From contig NC_134311.1 in assembly GCF_949628215.1 (NCBI RefSeq), positions 20,274,582 through 20,338,581 on the forward strand: a stretch of DNA of 64,000 bases. The letters are read 5' to 3'. Below are positions 25,201 through 35,730 of the stretch, piece by piece (position 1 is the stretch's first letter; each line of letters starts with the position of its first letter). Source of the DNA: Phalacrocorax aristotelis. Taxonomy: Eukaryota > Chordata > Aves > Suliformes > Phalacrocoracidae. The position numbers were made by a program, and so were the translations under genes. The notes under the pieces were generated by a model. The model did no database searches. It was given only the letters and a program-made list of their open reading frames with translations, and was not told the origin of the DNA.

Positions 25201-28200
25201 ATCAGGAATATTAGAGCTCACTTATATGGAAGCCACAAAATATAGCTGATTTTGATTTACTTATTTTTTTACTATATTTAGAAAGTGCTGTAAACTAGGA
25301 AATGTACTCAGTTAATAATGGCTAGATTAAATTTATAGCCAACTAAATTTATAGCCAAGTAAATTTCTTTGCTTAGGCAATGCAGGCTCCCTCTTGCGGC
25401 TAACTTAACTTATGAAATGGCTTTTATTTTCCAGCACAGTGTCATTCTGAGTTATATTTTATTTAAAATACTATTAGCATAAAAGCTAAATGTGCAGCAT
25501 CTCACTTAACAAGCAAAGGTCCTAGAGGAAGCAAAGAAATGAAATCCTGAAGATTTTGGATGGCTTCTCATTTCTTTTCCCTATTGTGTTGGTGATTAAT
25601 ATATTCCTCCTTTTTGTCTCACTCGTCAATTAAAAAAAAAACAAAATCAAAACAATGAAATAAACCCAAACTTCGCAAGTATGGCAGAGATGCTTAATAT
25701 ATGCAAGTAGGAACTTGAGAAAGTGAAATGGGAATTCCTTTCAAAGTGCTTTAGAAAAAGTTTAGTAAAAGGCATTTAACTGTTAACCTGTAGTATGTTA
25801 TAAAAGAATTTATTTAATTTAGTTTGTCTCAGCTGTTTGCTTACATGACTGGATGTGGGTCAAAGGAAAGGGAAACATGATTCCCTAGGGTGTAGGGTAT
25901 GGTTGGTTTTGTTTTTAAATCTGGTCATATGATCACTTCAATTTGCACATGTAACAATTGATACAAAACCTCCGTTTTAGTAGTACAGATCAGTCGCATT
26001 AAGTTCCTTACTGCAGTCAGCTTAACTAGAGGTTCACTTTGGAAGCGTGAAGTAATGACTGAAATATTTGTTACTGTGACTGGCACAGTGCATTTGATTT
26101 GTTTGGTAATGAGTAATATTAATCATTGGTTGTGGTGTCTCCTTGGTCTCAGGAATAAAAATATTTGACAAGAATTTGACCTTTCTCTCTCTAAAGGAAT
26201 CAGCAAATAGAGAGAGCTCCCAATTCTAGTTCTACAGGGTTTATTTTCAAGAGTTCATGTAAAACATCTGTATTGCCGAAGGGCTTTTTTTAATTGGAAG
26301 AATGGCCATTAAAATTCCCCGGCCATTTAAATTTACCATTTGTGACTCAAACTAAAATATTAATAAGGGTGCAGATGCCGGCACAAAAAATAATGTAGAC
26401 CTTATTAATGTATAGAGTTGTTCAAGCTTGTGAAAATGAAATAAAAATAAACAAAAAAAACCCTGGAGACTCATCATTTACTGGGAATTCCCAGTAGATT
26501 TCTTGTGCATTAGAGAATCTGATTAGCATACAAATAGTCCAGAAGCTATCGATTCAGATAGTGCAATAGGACAATATGAGTATATGTTATGTGAAAACTG
26601 TGAGTTCTAAAACAATTCACAGTAAAAAGATTAAAATAATGTGAAAGAGGCATTATGATCTGGCTTTAAAGATTTAGTAGGAGGATTGCTTTGTTGTGGG
26701 CTAAGAAGTATACAAACATGAATTTCCTATGCAGTATTTGCAATACCTACATTTCACCTTAACAAGACCTTTCTTTTTGTAAGATTTTCTTCATTTTGCC
26801 TTCAAAGGAAGCAGGAACAAGCCTGTGGAAGGAAAATCCTTTTATTAAGATATTTTATCTGTATGATGGTCCTTTGTGGGGAGTTAACTTGAATAAATGC
26901 TGTGAGGTTATCCCAGTATGGTAACACTTCTTAAACAGATGGAAAATAACTTATGTCAAGACAGGAGTTCACAAAAGCAGTTTGGTCTGAGGAATCATTG
27001 TATGTAGCCCTTCGCTCCCCGCCCCCCCCCTCCCCCCCTCCCCCCCCATAGGATGCTATATTGCTAAACTGGTATTTCACAGCAGTGGCTTCCTTATTAG
27101 TGTAGTTGCAGGGGTGGAGAGAGGAGAGAGAATGGCAGCGATCACAGAATTCACAGAATTAAATGCCCGGAGGTGGCCACAGAAAGCAGGAGGCACAGTT
27201 CCTAGAAAATGGAGAAACAAAGATGACTTCTTATTTAACCACTCTCTTTCTACACTGCCCCACGAATTAATATTTCTTACTGTAGGTGAGGCTTCATATG
27301 CTGGTTGGTGATACTTGAGCCTTAAGACTGCATCCTGAACTGTTGTATTTCCATGAATACGTAAAAGCCACGAGCTGATCAGATGGGTCAGTGGTATGCA
27401 CAATACCCTGCTTTGTTGGGGATCCTGGGTTTGGGAGTGACCTTGAGGCTGTGCTTCCTCAGGCAAACTAGGGCTTGTAAGAATTACAAAGCCTCCCTCG
27501 AGAAGCTGGTGTTTTTTCAGGGAGCTTTTGCATTCCCCACTGCCTGATTATTCAGCCTCAGAAGAGGATGCCTATCTTCGCAGCCCCAGGGTAAATGCCT
27601 CTTTTGCAGCGGCTATTTTGTGAGCCGGGGTGAACTGAGTGAACTGAGGGGTGAAAAAGGCTGTTAAATGCCACTGCATACCAAGCTACTACATCAGGGA
27701 GTAAAAAACACAACAGATGTAAGAAGGAAAGAAGGAGAAGTAAACGCAAGAAGGGAGAGGGAGAGAGTCAAAATCAGATAAAATTAAATGCTTTATAATA
27801 AACACAAATGCATAAAGCCACAAAAAGCCTTGAACGCTGAGAAAACTGGACTGCAAGCTGCTGGTGGCTGTAGCTGTTGCCATCATGAGGACCTGAGCAG
27901 TCGGAACTGACAGCAGAGAGGTCTGTCAAGGACGGGAAGCGTCTGGGGCAGCTGCATCATGTGGCCTGGAAAACCATCACCACCTTGGAGGCTGAGGGTG
28001 TTATGGATTAGTTCATTTTAGTCCCACTAGGGAATCCCAAATGTAAGGTTTCTCACCCTTCTTGTCTCTCTCTGGTATTTGTAAAGCAGTAAATTAACAA
28101 CTCCCAGTACTTCTACATCTGTAAAATCTTAAAAAAAACCCAAACCCAAACTATTACCATCTCTAAATAATCTACCATTACACCAACTGTAAAACATTTA

Positions 28201-31200
28201 CTGCAATATAGATGTCTCTGAACATTATTCCTAGGCTCAAGTCTGGACATCAGCCAAACACAGTAACAATGAAATAAGAAAACAGTGAAACTGTTAGTGC
28301 TAGAGAGCAGTTTGGAATTATTTCTGATACAGCTCTGGCACTGGGCAAGGAGAGCTGATTTAAAAGATACTAAAATGCAGAACTCTGCTGTCCTCCTTGA
28401 TATTCATTTAAATTTGGATTATATCACTCCAAAAGCATCTTTGTATGTGATAGGCCCTTTTGTTTAAGGAAAAAAAAGCAAGCTGTACCATCTGATGGTG
28501 TAAGACTTAATCTTTGAGAAACTGTGACTTCAGTGGGAGCATTTATGTATGCTGAGTCTGTCTAAAAATTGCATCCGTCACATCTCAGATGGTGTGGAAC
28601 AATCTAGCTGTCGGACTGAGTTTATATAATCCCAATGAAAAGAGTTATTTGATGTCTCTGTGCAGATGTAGTCCTTGCCACTGTGTGAATTGCTAATTTA
28701 ATCTAATAAACTGCATGGGTTTTGGTGAACTCTATGTACAGCTTCAGCAACAACGGTGGTTTTGCACTAACCATGCAATAAAATAGGATAAGAAAAATAA
28801 AAATAAAGGGGATCCAGTTTGGAGATGGTATCTTCTGTAATTCAGTGGAAAATGTGAGGCATGCCATTCAGACTTGCTTTACTACATCTCTATCTCTGCA
28901 ACAGGGAAATTAACAATTTCGGCTACTTTCCTTTGTGAAATACTTGTGTGCATGAGTATGCATGGTTGGTGGTTCGAGTTGCTCATTGTTGGTTCTTTGT
29001 CCTGGAGATCACAAAGGTAAATGAAGCGAGCAGAAACCCTTCTTGGAAATTACCAGAAAGCAAAGGGCTGTGCTGTGATCACAGCTGAGTAATGGATTCT
29101 CTTCACTGGTGCTCACTGGGAATGGCCAGGGATTACTGGTGTGCCAGCCTGGCATGGTCTGTCCTTCCTCCTCTGCACAAAGGCCTCTGTGGGCACAGGA
29201 CATTTATGAGGGCCTTTTAGAAAAGTGTAATTCCAAAACACATTTTCCTCAGCAGGGTAAGGGGTGGCAGTTAGCTGGGCACTCATTTGGCTTGGGAAGT
29301 TCTGCTGTTATTTATATTTTATGCATATTCATGATGAAGGCTAATGGAACAGGAATTGTGATTGAGAGCCTGTAGTTAAAGAAATTACTTTTCAGCTGAA
29401 ATAAAGCAATGAAGTTTAATGCATTTTCTGAGATAACAAACCTTAAAATTGAAACACTGGTGGATTACATTTACCATGATTTCTGTGCAGGGTCTGTGAT
29501 GTTAGAAGTTATTTGAACAGCAACATGTCAGACGATGGTTTTCACGGTTCTGCTGTTGTGTCTTTGTTGGTATTTATAGGAGAAGCCCAGATGTACAAGC
29601 TAAAGAAGAACTGTGGAAACATATTCAGTAAGTACAGTGCTTGTAGGGTCTGAGTGACTGCTTGGTTTGCCTCTAATGTAGTTATTCACATCCCTCTGCT
29701 GTAGCCATAAGGCATTACGTTCTGATTTAGTTACGTGCCACAGTAAATTATGCGGGTCTTAACGACCTGCTATGTGTAGAAGATACTGCAGATCACTGGA
29801 TGCACTGAATACAGATGACCATTGTATGTGGATGAATTAGATGAATGTAGATGTAGAGTATAGCATTTTAGAGACTTAGTTCTCTGGGGCTTCCAAAATG
29901 TCCTTGTTTGCAATACTGACACTTCTAGGATGAGGTCCCACATGCTATAGAACCACCAGTTAGGAAGATAGTTGGCTATTCCAAAGCATGTTCGATATGT
30001 AGTATATACAATGTTCATATGCATTGTGAAGCAACAAGATCAAATTTGCAGGGAGGTGAGAGGAAGATGGAACAGGATGCGACACACGTTGAAGCAATCA
30101 AGGTGAAGTTAGACACATTTCTTAATACGTTTCCTATTTTGATGTCAAGATAGCTTCAGGGGTGACAGCAGCTTATTTCAGTAGATCTTTTCAGCCTAAT
30201 ATAATAAAAAACAGAATGGTTTTGCAGTTGGTAGTCACTGTTACATTTTTTACTTTGCCTAATCCTTTCTAGGAAAGAGCTTGTGGATCCATCTGGCCTG
30301 TCTGAGGAGCAATTGAAAGAAATTCCATACACTAAAATAGAGTGAGTTTATGTCAGGCTTTTTCTCTGTGACTATAAAAGCCTGCTTTCCTTATTTTACT
30401 GTGAACACTGTCATACTGAAATAGGAGTGGTTTTACACATAATCTCTATGCTTTTATCTACTCCAGGTACTCATCTAGGATGGGTTGGGTGAAGACAATT
30501 AAAAATTTTAAAACCTAGTATTTTCCCTTTCCAAAATACGAAAAAAATAATCTTTATCTCTCCCTATTTCTCCCACATGCTCATGAACCTGCCAGATGTC
30601 TGTATGGTCTGTATGTTTCCCTATGCTATCCATCAATCTGTTTTATGTTATAGACTACAGAATCAGAGAGAAATGAATGCAAACAAGCAAATCCATTTAT
30701 TTCCTAAACTTAATTTAAAATTTTTATTTCAATCATCTAAGGCACTATTTGACCTGTTCAACCCCTTTCCTTGCTTGACATGGGCAGCTGCCAGGGCATA
30801 GCTATTTCCTTAAGAATGGACATCTATTTCACTGAGATAATTGCCCATTTGGGATGCCATGTGTCAGTGCAAACAGCTGCATGTGGCAGAAATAGGATCT
30901 CCGTTTGCATTATAATGCACTTCCACTACAGCACTAAACAGAAAAGGCTGATGTTAAAACTGCATTTAATAATGCATTCTTTATTAAATAGTTTCATTCT
31001 CAGATATGGGCATGCTAGTTTGTGATCTTTGCACTTCTAAAGCACTGAATTCCAAGCACAGCATCAGCCTTTTAAATTCAGCCAGTGCAAGAAGCCATCT
31101 GTTATACCTCAATAAGAAATCGGAGGATCTCTCAGTCTCCAGTTGAATTTATGTTTTTGTGCTAAAGATCTGGTTTGCTAACCTACTGTTTTGTGAATTC

Positions 31201-33957
31201 TATGTCTCTCCTAGGACTCAAGGTGACCCAATCCGCATTAGGCATTCACATTCCCCTCGAAGCTACCGTCAGTATCGGCGGTCTCAGTGCTCTGATGGTG
31301 AAAGATCTGTCCTGTCTGAAGTGAAGTATGTGAATGTGGTTATTAGCAATGGACTGGTTTAGTGTGGCCCAAAAGTTATTCAAAGGACATGGTTAGGTTA
31401 GAAGTAGCATAAATGTGGTTGTTTGCTGGCATAGGATTTAGGCAACCCTCTAAATAGTAGGTCTTCAGAGCTAAATGACTCAAAGAAATACAAAAACGTT
31501 TCTGGTCCATTTCGGGCAACAGAGACTTCCTTGATTTACTCGGAAGGGGGAAAAACTGAAAAAGCCAAAATAAACCTGTATTGCTCTTTAGTGGTAGGTC
31601 ATGAAGTTGCGTTAGGATGAGAACTCAGTAGTTGCTTACCAGATACCTTCCTCCTTAACAGAATTAAGATGTCATCTGTATTAACTCTGTAATTTTTTCA
31701 TGGGAACTCTAGTACAACCCTTGTCAGCAACGGGTTGATCGGTCTTTCCTAGAAGACTGATTTATAAAGGGTGTGCTTAGAAATGGGAAAGTGACAACCC
31801 TGTTCTCAGTTTTATTAAGGCCTTAAATATCAAAAGCAGTCCCCTGATAATATCACCCGCTGGGTAGGCTAGTTTTAGCTCGATGGCACTCTGAAGGAAG
31901 TGTAGTGCACCCATAATTTCAGGTGAGACTCATCTTGCATGAAGTTGGGCTGCCTCTGTAGACGAGGAGATAGACCCCTTGAGAGGGGATGGGATGACAT
32001 GTGCCCCAAAGATGTCCACCAGCTACTGAGGATCATGAACATGATAGCTTTCGTATGTCTAAAGTCTGAAGTATAGGCCTTTTGGATTTTGCCTTTCAGA
32101 TCTGTGTAGCTCTCTGGGTCAGTTTCAATATTGTTCCTGTGCACAGTTATAGTTTACTTCATTATAGCAATATCTATTCTGTAATATTGTAATTCTAGTG
32201 CAAAAACTGATCTGGTGCCTCCGCTGCCTGTTACACGATCTTCAGATGCTAGAGGTCCCAGCATCCAATTGATGCAACAGGTTAGTAAGTGTGCATCCTT
32301 TACAATTTTCTTTTTTTTGGGAGGGAAGGGGGGGCCTAGTGCTTTATTTAAATTAGATCTTTCTTTTTCAGTGAAAATTAAAGCTGGCTGAGATTTTTTT
32401 TCAGCAGAAATGTGACTTGAAATTTTACATTTTGCAGTCTAATTCATTTATATTTCCAAATATATGTAGTTCTGTAGCATATGCCTCTGTGAACACCTGC
32501 TTCTGCTGCTGGAGGACTCTTTCCCAGACTGAGTTTGATGCTTCCTTAAGATGATACTCTGTTCTCCATAGGAGGAGAATCAACTTTCACAATTTCTTAA
32601 AATATGCAAGTGTGCTTAGGATGCACTTGTAATCACAACCTACTATCATTTATTTGCCTCTTCAGAGAGCTTTTCTTAAAATTTTGTTGCTTGACTTAAA
32701 ACATTGCTTGTTTTTTTTTCTTCCCACCCCCCCCCGCCCCAATGCTGGAGAGTTGTTGACATTATTCAAGTCTAAAAAGGCTAGAACCTGTCTTTTTAAA
32801 TGTAATCACTGGCTTTCATCATAAATTATGGTACCATATCTCTTAGCTTCGATAATTTTATTAAGCTCAAAATGAGAGAAGCAAATGATACTCAAAAAGC
32901 ACTTGCAGGTCTGTTGTATGAGCACACAAAAGAAAAACAAAAACATGGAAGGGAGAATTCCAGACACATTTCTACCTAACTTTGCCCACACCAGTCTTCA
33001 TGTTTGTTAATCTGGCATGTGGATATAGCAAAACCGCATGCTGATACTGTATGTAGTGTGGAAACTGCACATAATGCAACCAGGAAAACATGTCATATTT
33101 TATCTTATAAGCAGTTAGAATAACTTGAACACTTTTCAAACGCTGAACAGATGTTTTTCACAATATGGCTACCTAACAGACTACCTGTTATTTGACAGGA
33201 ATTAAGTTCAAGGATATTCGTGTTCCTGCATGTGATGGAAACTGAAAAAGATGAGCTGTCCTTGATGTTTCTGTAAGGACATGCTCCAGCAGTGAAGGGG
33301 AAGGTGGTATACTTAGGGCTATGCACATTTATGTACTTCGTAGAAGTTGGTAACTTGTGTAATCGAGTCCTGTTCAAAATTCACATCGTCTTACTTCCAT
33401 TCTTATCCAATACAATGTGGCTTAATTTCACACCCTGGAAGGAATTAACGCTACAACGTTAAGCGTCCACAAACACCTCTCTCTCCCTTTGCCCCAGACT
33501 GCCTCGCAACAGTGGGCATTAATTCCTTGTGAGTGGTTCCTCGTAATGTTTTGCTAAATATCAAATAATTAGCTATGGCATTTCTTGAAGAGGGAGTATG
33601 ACAGCAAATAGCACAGAGAGGTAGCAGATGCCAGGGGAGAGAGGAGGCAAGTTGAGGAAAAAGTTCTGTTTGATCAAATAAATCTAGAGACTTTAATATT
33701 CCTGGTGTGTGTATATATATAAATTGCAATATCCTTAGCCTAAGCCTGTCATAGCAGCAGTTATCAAAATACAGTATTTAAATTTTGCTATAACTTTTCA
33801 ACAACATGTTTTAATTTGTTGCCTTCAGAGACAGAACGGATCTAAAGACAGCCTAATAGAAGAAACATCTCAGCTATCCACTAATATCATCGATGGAAAA
33901 TCCACCACTAAGATCATAAAAACTGTACAGGCGTCACGCTTCAAGGTGGAGACTTGA
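4164..33957 (+). CDS. Spliced gene (11 coding exons) for a 317-aa basic, Arg/Ser-rich protein, family not recognised
   Basis: Seen: eleven exons with AG acceptors and GT donors join in one frame at 4175-4245, 8503-8586, 11071-11184, 13069-13116, 17119-17196, 23763-23882, 29580-29627, 30273-30341, 31215-31325, 32199-32280 and 33829-33957 (TGA at 33955-33957). The sum from the ATG at 4175 is 954 nt, or 317 residues. Residues 1-131 are disordered, with basic clusters (SRRR, FRRRK, RRRSRSR, RKKRNR) separated by Ser/Glu/Asp stretches. Residues about 140-208 look helical ([29 protein letters not shown]). An Arg/Ser/His stretch and a Ser/Thr-rich tail ending RFKVET follow. I see no signal peptide, membrane segment or enzyme motif. 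Inferred: an intracellular, possibly nuclear, scaffold or regulatory protein; the basic clusters could act as nuclear-localisation or RNA-binding stretches. The first exon is open upstream of the ATG, so a longer N-terminus outside the window is possible. The gene model is strong; the function is unknown. Confidence 0.85.
5227..5253 (+). repeat. Homopolymer junction C11-A16
   Basis: Eleven C are followed directly by sixteen A in intron 1. It is a length-unstable simple sequence. Confidence 0.85.
5403..5730 (+). mobile_element. CR1 LINE, 5'-truncated 3' end, plus orientation (intron 1)
   Basis: The sequence runs through the familiar CR1 3' region (GAGGATGGAGCCAGGCT, CAGGCTGCCCAGGGAAGT, GTTGGGCCAGGTGACCTCC) and ends in CATTCTGTGATT, the CR1-type 3' octamer. 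It contains no reverse-transcriptase domain. The stretch 5441-5714 matches 19515-19788 on the other strand almost base for base. Confidence 0.9.
8503..8586 (+). CDS. Coding exon 2 (84 nt, residues about 24-51)
   Basis: The acceptor TTTATTTAG is followed by 84 nt and the donor CAGAG/GTAAGG. It completes a Ser codon and reads [13 protein letters not shown], then a Pro/Trp/Glu stretch. It is phase-symmetric, so skipping it keeps the frame. Confidence 0.85.
10927..10942 (+). repeat. (CA)n microsatellite, intron 2
   Basis: About eight CA units lie some 130 bp upstream of exon 3. CA tracts near splice sites can bind hnRNP L, but no effect is shown here. Confidence 0.8.
11071..11184 (+). CDS. Coding exon 3 (114 nt, residues about 52-89)
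   Basis: The acceptor is CTTTTTAACCCTAG and the donor is GGAG/GTAAGAG. The frame reads [15 protein letters not shown], then [16 protein letters not shown], and ends in an FRRR cluster. It contains proline-directed sites (NSPS, KSPK) and an acidic Ser/Glu patch between two arginine clusters, a layout repeated in exons 4 and 5. Confidence 0.88.
13069..13116 (+). CDS. Coding exon 4 (48 nt, residues about 90-105)
   Basis: The acceptor is TTAATGTCACAG and the donor is AGAAG/GTAAAT. It encodes [16 protein letters not shown]. The pattern is basic, then Asn-Ser-Gly-Glu-Asp-Ser-Asp, then basic, as in exons 3 and 5. It is symmetric in phase. Confidence 0.85.
16820..16849 (+). repeat. (AAAAT)n short tandem repeat, intron 4
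   Basis: Four to five ATAAA units occur in tandem about 270 bp before exon 5. Confidence 0.75.
17119..17196 (+). CDS. Coding exon 5 (78 nt, residues about 106-131)
   Basis: The acceptor is TTATTTCCTCACCAG and the donor is ACAG/GTGACC. It begins [18 protein letters not shown] and ends HRKKRNR, giving a short RS dipeptide run followed by an acidic-serine patch and a basic cluster. Confidence 0.87.
19497..21045 (-). mobile_element. CR1 LINE, about 1.5 kb, minus orientation (intron 5)
   Basis: The 3' end lies at the left (about 19497). The body continues through the reverse-transcriptase region (about 19880-20483 on the minus strand) into upstream CR1 sequence ending near 21045. Frameshifts and stops break the reverse transcriptase. 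The 3' 274 bp are almost identical to the CR1 in intron 1. The right-hand boundary was judged by eye. Confidence 0.88.
19880..20483 (-). pseudogene. CR1 reverse-transcriptase fragment, frameshifted
   Basis: Two overlapping frames carry CR1 reverse-transcriptase blocks: [14 protein letters not shown], then [12 protein letters not shown], then DLDRLEKW in one frame, and a thumb-like part with [19 protein letters not shown] in the other. The active-site motif, normally F/YADD, reads FAGD near 20340-20351, so the first catalytic aspartate position is changed. The element is dead. Confidence 0.8.
23763..23882 (+). CDS. Coding exon 6 (120 nt, residues about 132-171)
   Basis: The acceptor is GGTACTTTTGCAG and the donor is GATC/GTATGT. 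It contains [20 protein letters not shown], then [10 protein letters not shown] and an Arg/Ser/His run. The Trp-centred amphipathic segment looks structured, unlike exons 1-5. Reading through the donor stays open for 17 more codons, so an intron-retaining end is possible. Confidence 0.87.
23883..29579 (+). other. Intron 6 (5.7 kb): no gene, conserved-looking AT-rich patches
   Basis: No exon with proper splice context is visible. It holds the C-tract at 27017 and AT-rich, non-repetitive stretches (about 25400-26640 and 28500-28760) whose texture resembles conserved noncoding elements. There is a GC-richer patch at 24590-24780. Confidence 0.4.
27017..27047 (-). repeat. C-tract (G-runs on minus strand), intron 6
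   Basis: The plus strand reads C4 G C9 T C7 T C8. On the minus strand this gives four long G-runs separated by single bases, a quadruplex-competent tract in the 5.7-kb intron 6. Confidence 0.8.
29580..29627 (+). CDS. Coding exon 7 (48 nt, residues about 172-187)
   Basis: The acceptor is TGGTATTTATAG and the donor is TTCA/GTAAGT. It completes a Ser codon and reads [15 protein letters not shown]. The [10 protein letters not shown] segment continues into exon 8 as a predicted helix. Confidence 0.85.
30273..30341 (+). CDS. Coding exon 8 (69 nt, residues about 188-210)
   Basis: The acceptor is AATCCTTTCTAG and the donor is ATAGA/GTGAGT. It reads [20 protein letters not shown]. The helix-turn-helix-like pattern ending in IPYT looks like the best-conserved, family-defining part of the protein, although I cannot assign it to a named domain. 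Confidence 0.87.
31215..31325 (+). CDS. Coding exon 9 (111 nt, residues about 211-247)
   Basis: The acceptor is TATGTCTCTCCTAG and the donor is GTGAA/GTATGT. It reads [20 protein letters not shown], then [16 protein letters not shown]. It is rich in Arg, Ser, His and Tyr and contains an Arg-X-X-Ser stretch (RRSQCSD) of the type used by basophilic kinases. Confidence 0.88.
32199..32280 (+). CDS. Coding exon 10 (82 nt, residues about 248-275)
   Basis: The acceptor is TTGTAATTCTAG and the donor is CAACAG/GTTAGTAAG. It contains a proline motif ([11 protein letters not shown]) and ends IQLMQQ. It is the only internal exon that is not a multiple of three, and it shifts the intron phase from 2 to 0 before the last exon. 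Confidence 0.85.
33829..33957 (+). CDS. Terminal coding exon 11 (residues about 276-317) with C-terminal RFKVET
   Basis: The acceptor TTTGTTGCCTTCAG is followed by 42 codons and TGA. It starts [17 protein letters not shown] and ends [19 protein letters not shown] at residues 312-315 fits the RFxV core recognised by the CCT domains of the kinases SPAK and OSR1 (known motif; use here is inferred). The 3' UTR follows directly. The first AATAAA I see on this strand is at 37443, so the UTR may be long. Confidence 0.85.
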   Translation, partial: RQNGSKDSLIEETSQLSTNIIDGKSTTKIIKTVQASRFKVET

Positions 33958-35611
33958 CTGCTGTAACTGAGGATGGTGAATGGATCTTATTCTTTGGAAA
34001 ATGAAAATTGGTGTGTGTGTGCAAGGGAAAGAACTGAAGTTGACATGGTAGCAGTTTCTTCAGGACAGAGGCGCAGCCTGCTTGCTGGGAAGGCCAAGCA
34101 ATGCTTTTATCACCAACACCATTATAGTGGTGTGACTGATTGAGGAGAAGCTGCCTAATTAGGCAACCAAAAAAGTCATGGTAAAACTGAATGATCAGCA
34201 GTTACATTTCCAAAAAATGAACAAAGAAAGTTGCTGCAACAAAACAGGCTTAATGGTCTGCTCTGTAACTGAATAGCCTTTTTCCAAAAAATGACTGTTA
34301 TCTGACATGATCAGGATAAGATGCTTTAAGAGAAGCAAAACAGTCGTATTTTTGGCCAATTGTGCAATACAGTGTGATATGGGGAGAATTATCTTCACAA
34401 TTTTATATGGGGATCAACTTGTGTCGTAAGACATAAGGACTGATAGCTCTTAGAAGGTTTATTTTAGCCTACCACAACAACCGATGCTTGTGTTGTTAAT
34501 ACAAATGTTGACTCAACCTGTTTTAGCTCAAAAATAATAGACTCAGTAACACCCTGTAGCAAAGAGTTCCAGAGGTGATACAGACTTACTTTCCCGTGGC
34601 AGTTTTAAGTGTTCTCAATTTTGAATGCCCTTTTATGCAGAGGGACTATTTAATTGAACATTCCATACCACAGAAATACATCTACCACCTTTTGGTAAAC
34701 CACACTGGAAGAAAACTGGAGAATATGTACTGACCCACCGTATTAAGACTGCTTAGCAAGACACTTAAGTACTGGTTAAATGAACTTGTAGAGTAGGATT
34801 TAAGACAGCTAGCAAATAGCTTTTTTTTTTTTAACTAGATTAGCAAAGTCTGCCTTAATCTCTTTTCATATGAAATAATCAGTGCTAGTACCTTCTGATA
34901 CTTTTCTCTGAGCCATTTCTACTATGATAAAATTACAAGGCAGTATTCCAGGTATAACTGCAATTTTTTTCTTCTGTCACAGTAGGAATAATAAGTTTTA
35001 ATGATGCTGCACATTGAGTGGGTTATCCTCTAGTACGTATCTGAAGTGATGCCTAGCTCTTTTCCTGTCCTATCACTTTGTACAAATAGCTGAAGTCATT
35101 CCTCTGCCTCCCATTTGTCCACAGTCAGTACATGGATCAGCCTTGTGACGTTGCTAACTTATTAAGAAGCTTAGTGAAAATCTTTGTGTTGTGAAAGTAA
35201 CTCTTGCTAAGTGTAATCCCCAAACTCAATATAGATGAATTTGTCAAACTCATTGGAAATGGCTGTAGTAGTTCATGTGCCTTTTTACATCTGTCCTCCT
35301 TAAACTTGACCCCCACTGCCTCAGTGGCTGGCAGTGATCCTGTGTCTTCTACCCCTTGCAACACTATATCAGGGACTGCAGCACTGTCAGTAAAACACTA
35401 CTGTTTGAGAACTGGCATCTAAGTTATACTTTACAGGAGGCGTGGGCTTACTAATACACGTTTTAACTAACAAAACTGAGAAGCAAACCCTTGTATGATG
35501 TATTTCCACTTCCTTTTTGAGTCTTATTCTTTCATGATCTGAGGTGGTCAGGCAGATGCCACTACCCAGGGTGGTAGCCATACAGTTTGTATATTCCTAT
35601 CACAGCATGGA
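33958..35611. other. Convergent 3' region between the two transcription units
   Basis: It holds the 3' UTR of the plus-strand gene and, on the other strand, the presumed 3' UTR of the minus unit with AATAAA at 34458-34463. No plus-strand AATAAA is visible here. No exon is seen. Confidence 0.45.
34458..34463 (-). terminator. Possible polyadenylation signal (AATAAA), minus strand
   Basis: This canonical hexamer on the minus strand lies about 1.15 kb past the stop codon of the candidate terminal exon. It is supported by position only. Confidence 0.25.
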
Positions 35612-35730
35612 TTAGTCTGCAGGTTGGGAATGCTGCACCATCCCACAGGAAGGCACATTTACTTCATAAATATTTTTATTTTGATCACTTATTTTGGACA
35701 GTTCTGCTTCTTCAGCCTCAGTGAACAAAT
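35612..35730 (-). CDS. Candidate terminal coding exon, minus strand
   Basis: The minus-strand acceptor AAGCTTTTTCCTTCCCTCAG is close to ideal. It is followed by an open frame LFTEAEEAELSKISDQNK, then NIYEVNVPSCGMVQHSQPAD and TAA at 35612-35614. The frame needs one base from the previous exon. A minus-strand AATAAA at 34458-34463, about 1.15 kb further on, could end the transcript. The product is not recognised. The evidence is splice-site quality plus a 39-codon frame, so it could also be a noncoding RNA exon. Confidence 0.4.

Noticed and set aside
27077..27466. 129-codon minus frame in intron 6, with CACAGAATTCACAGAATT nearby
   Set aside because: No splice context or motif. The CACAGAAT repeat recalls a CR1 tail, but no CR1 body follows it.
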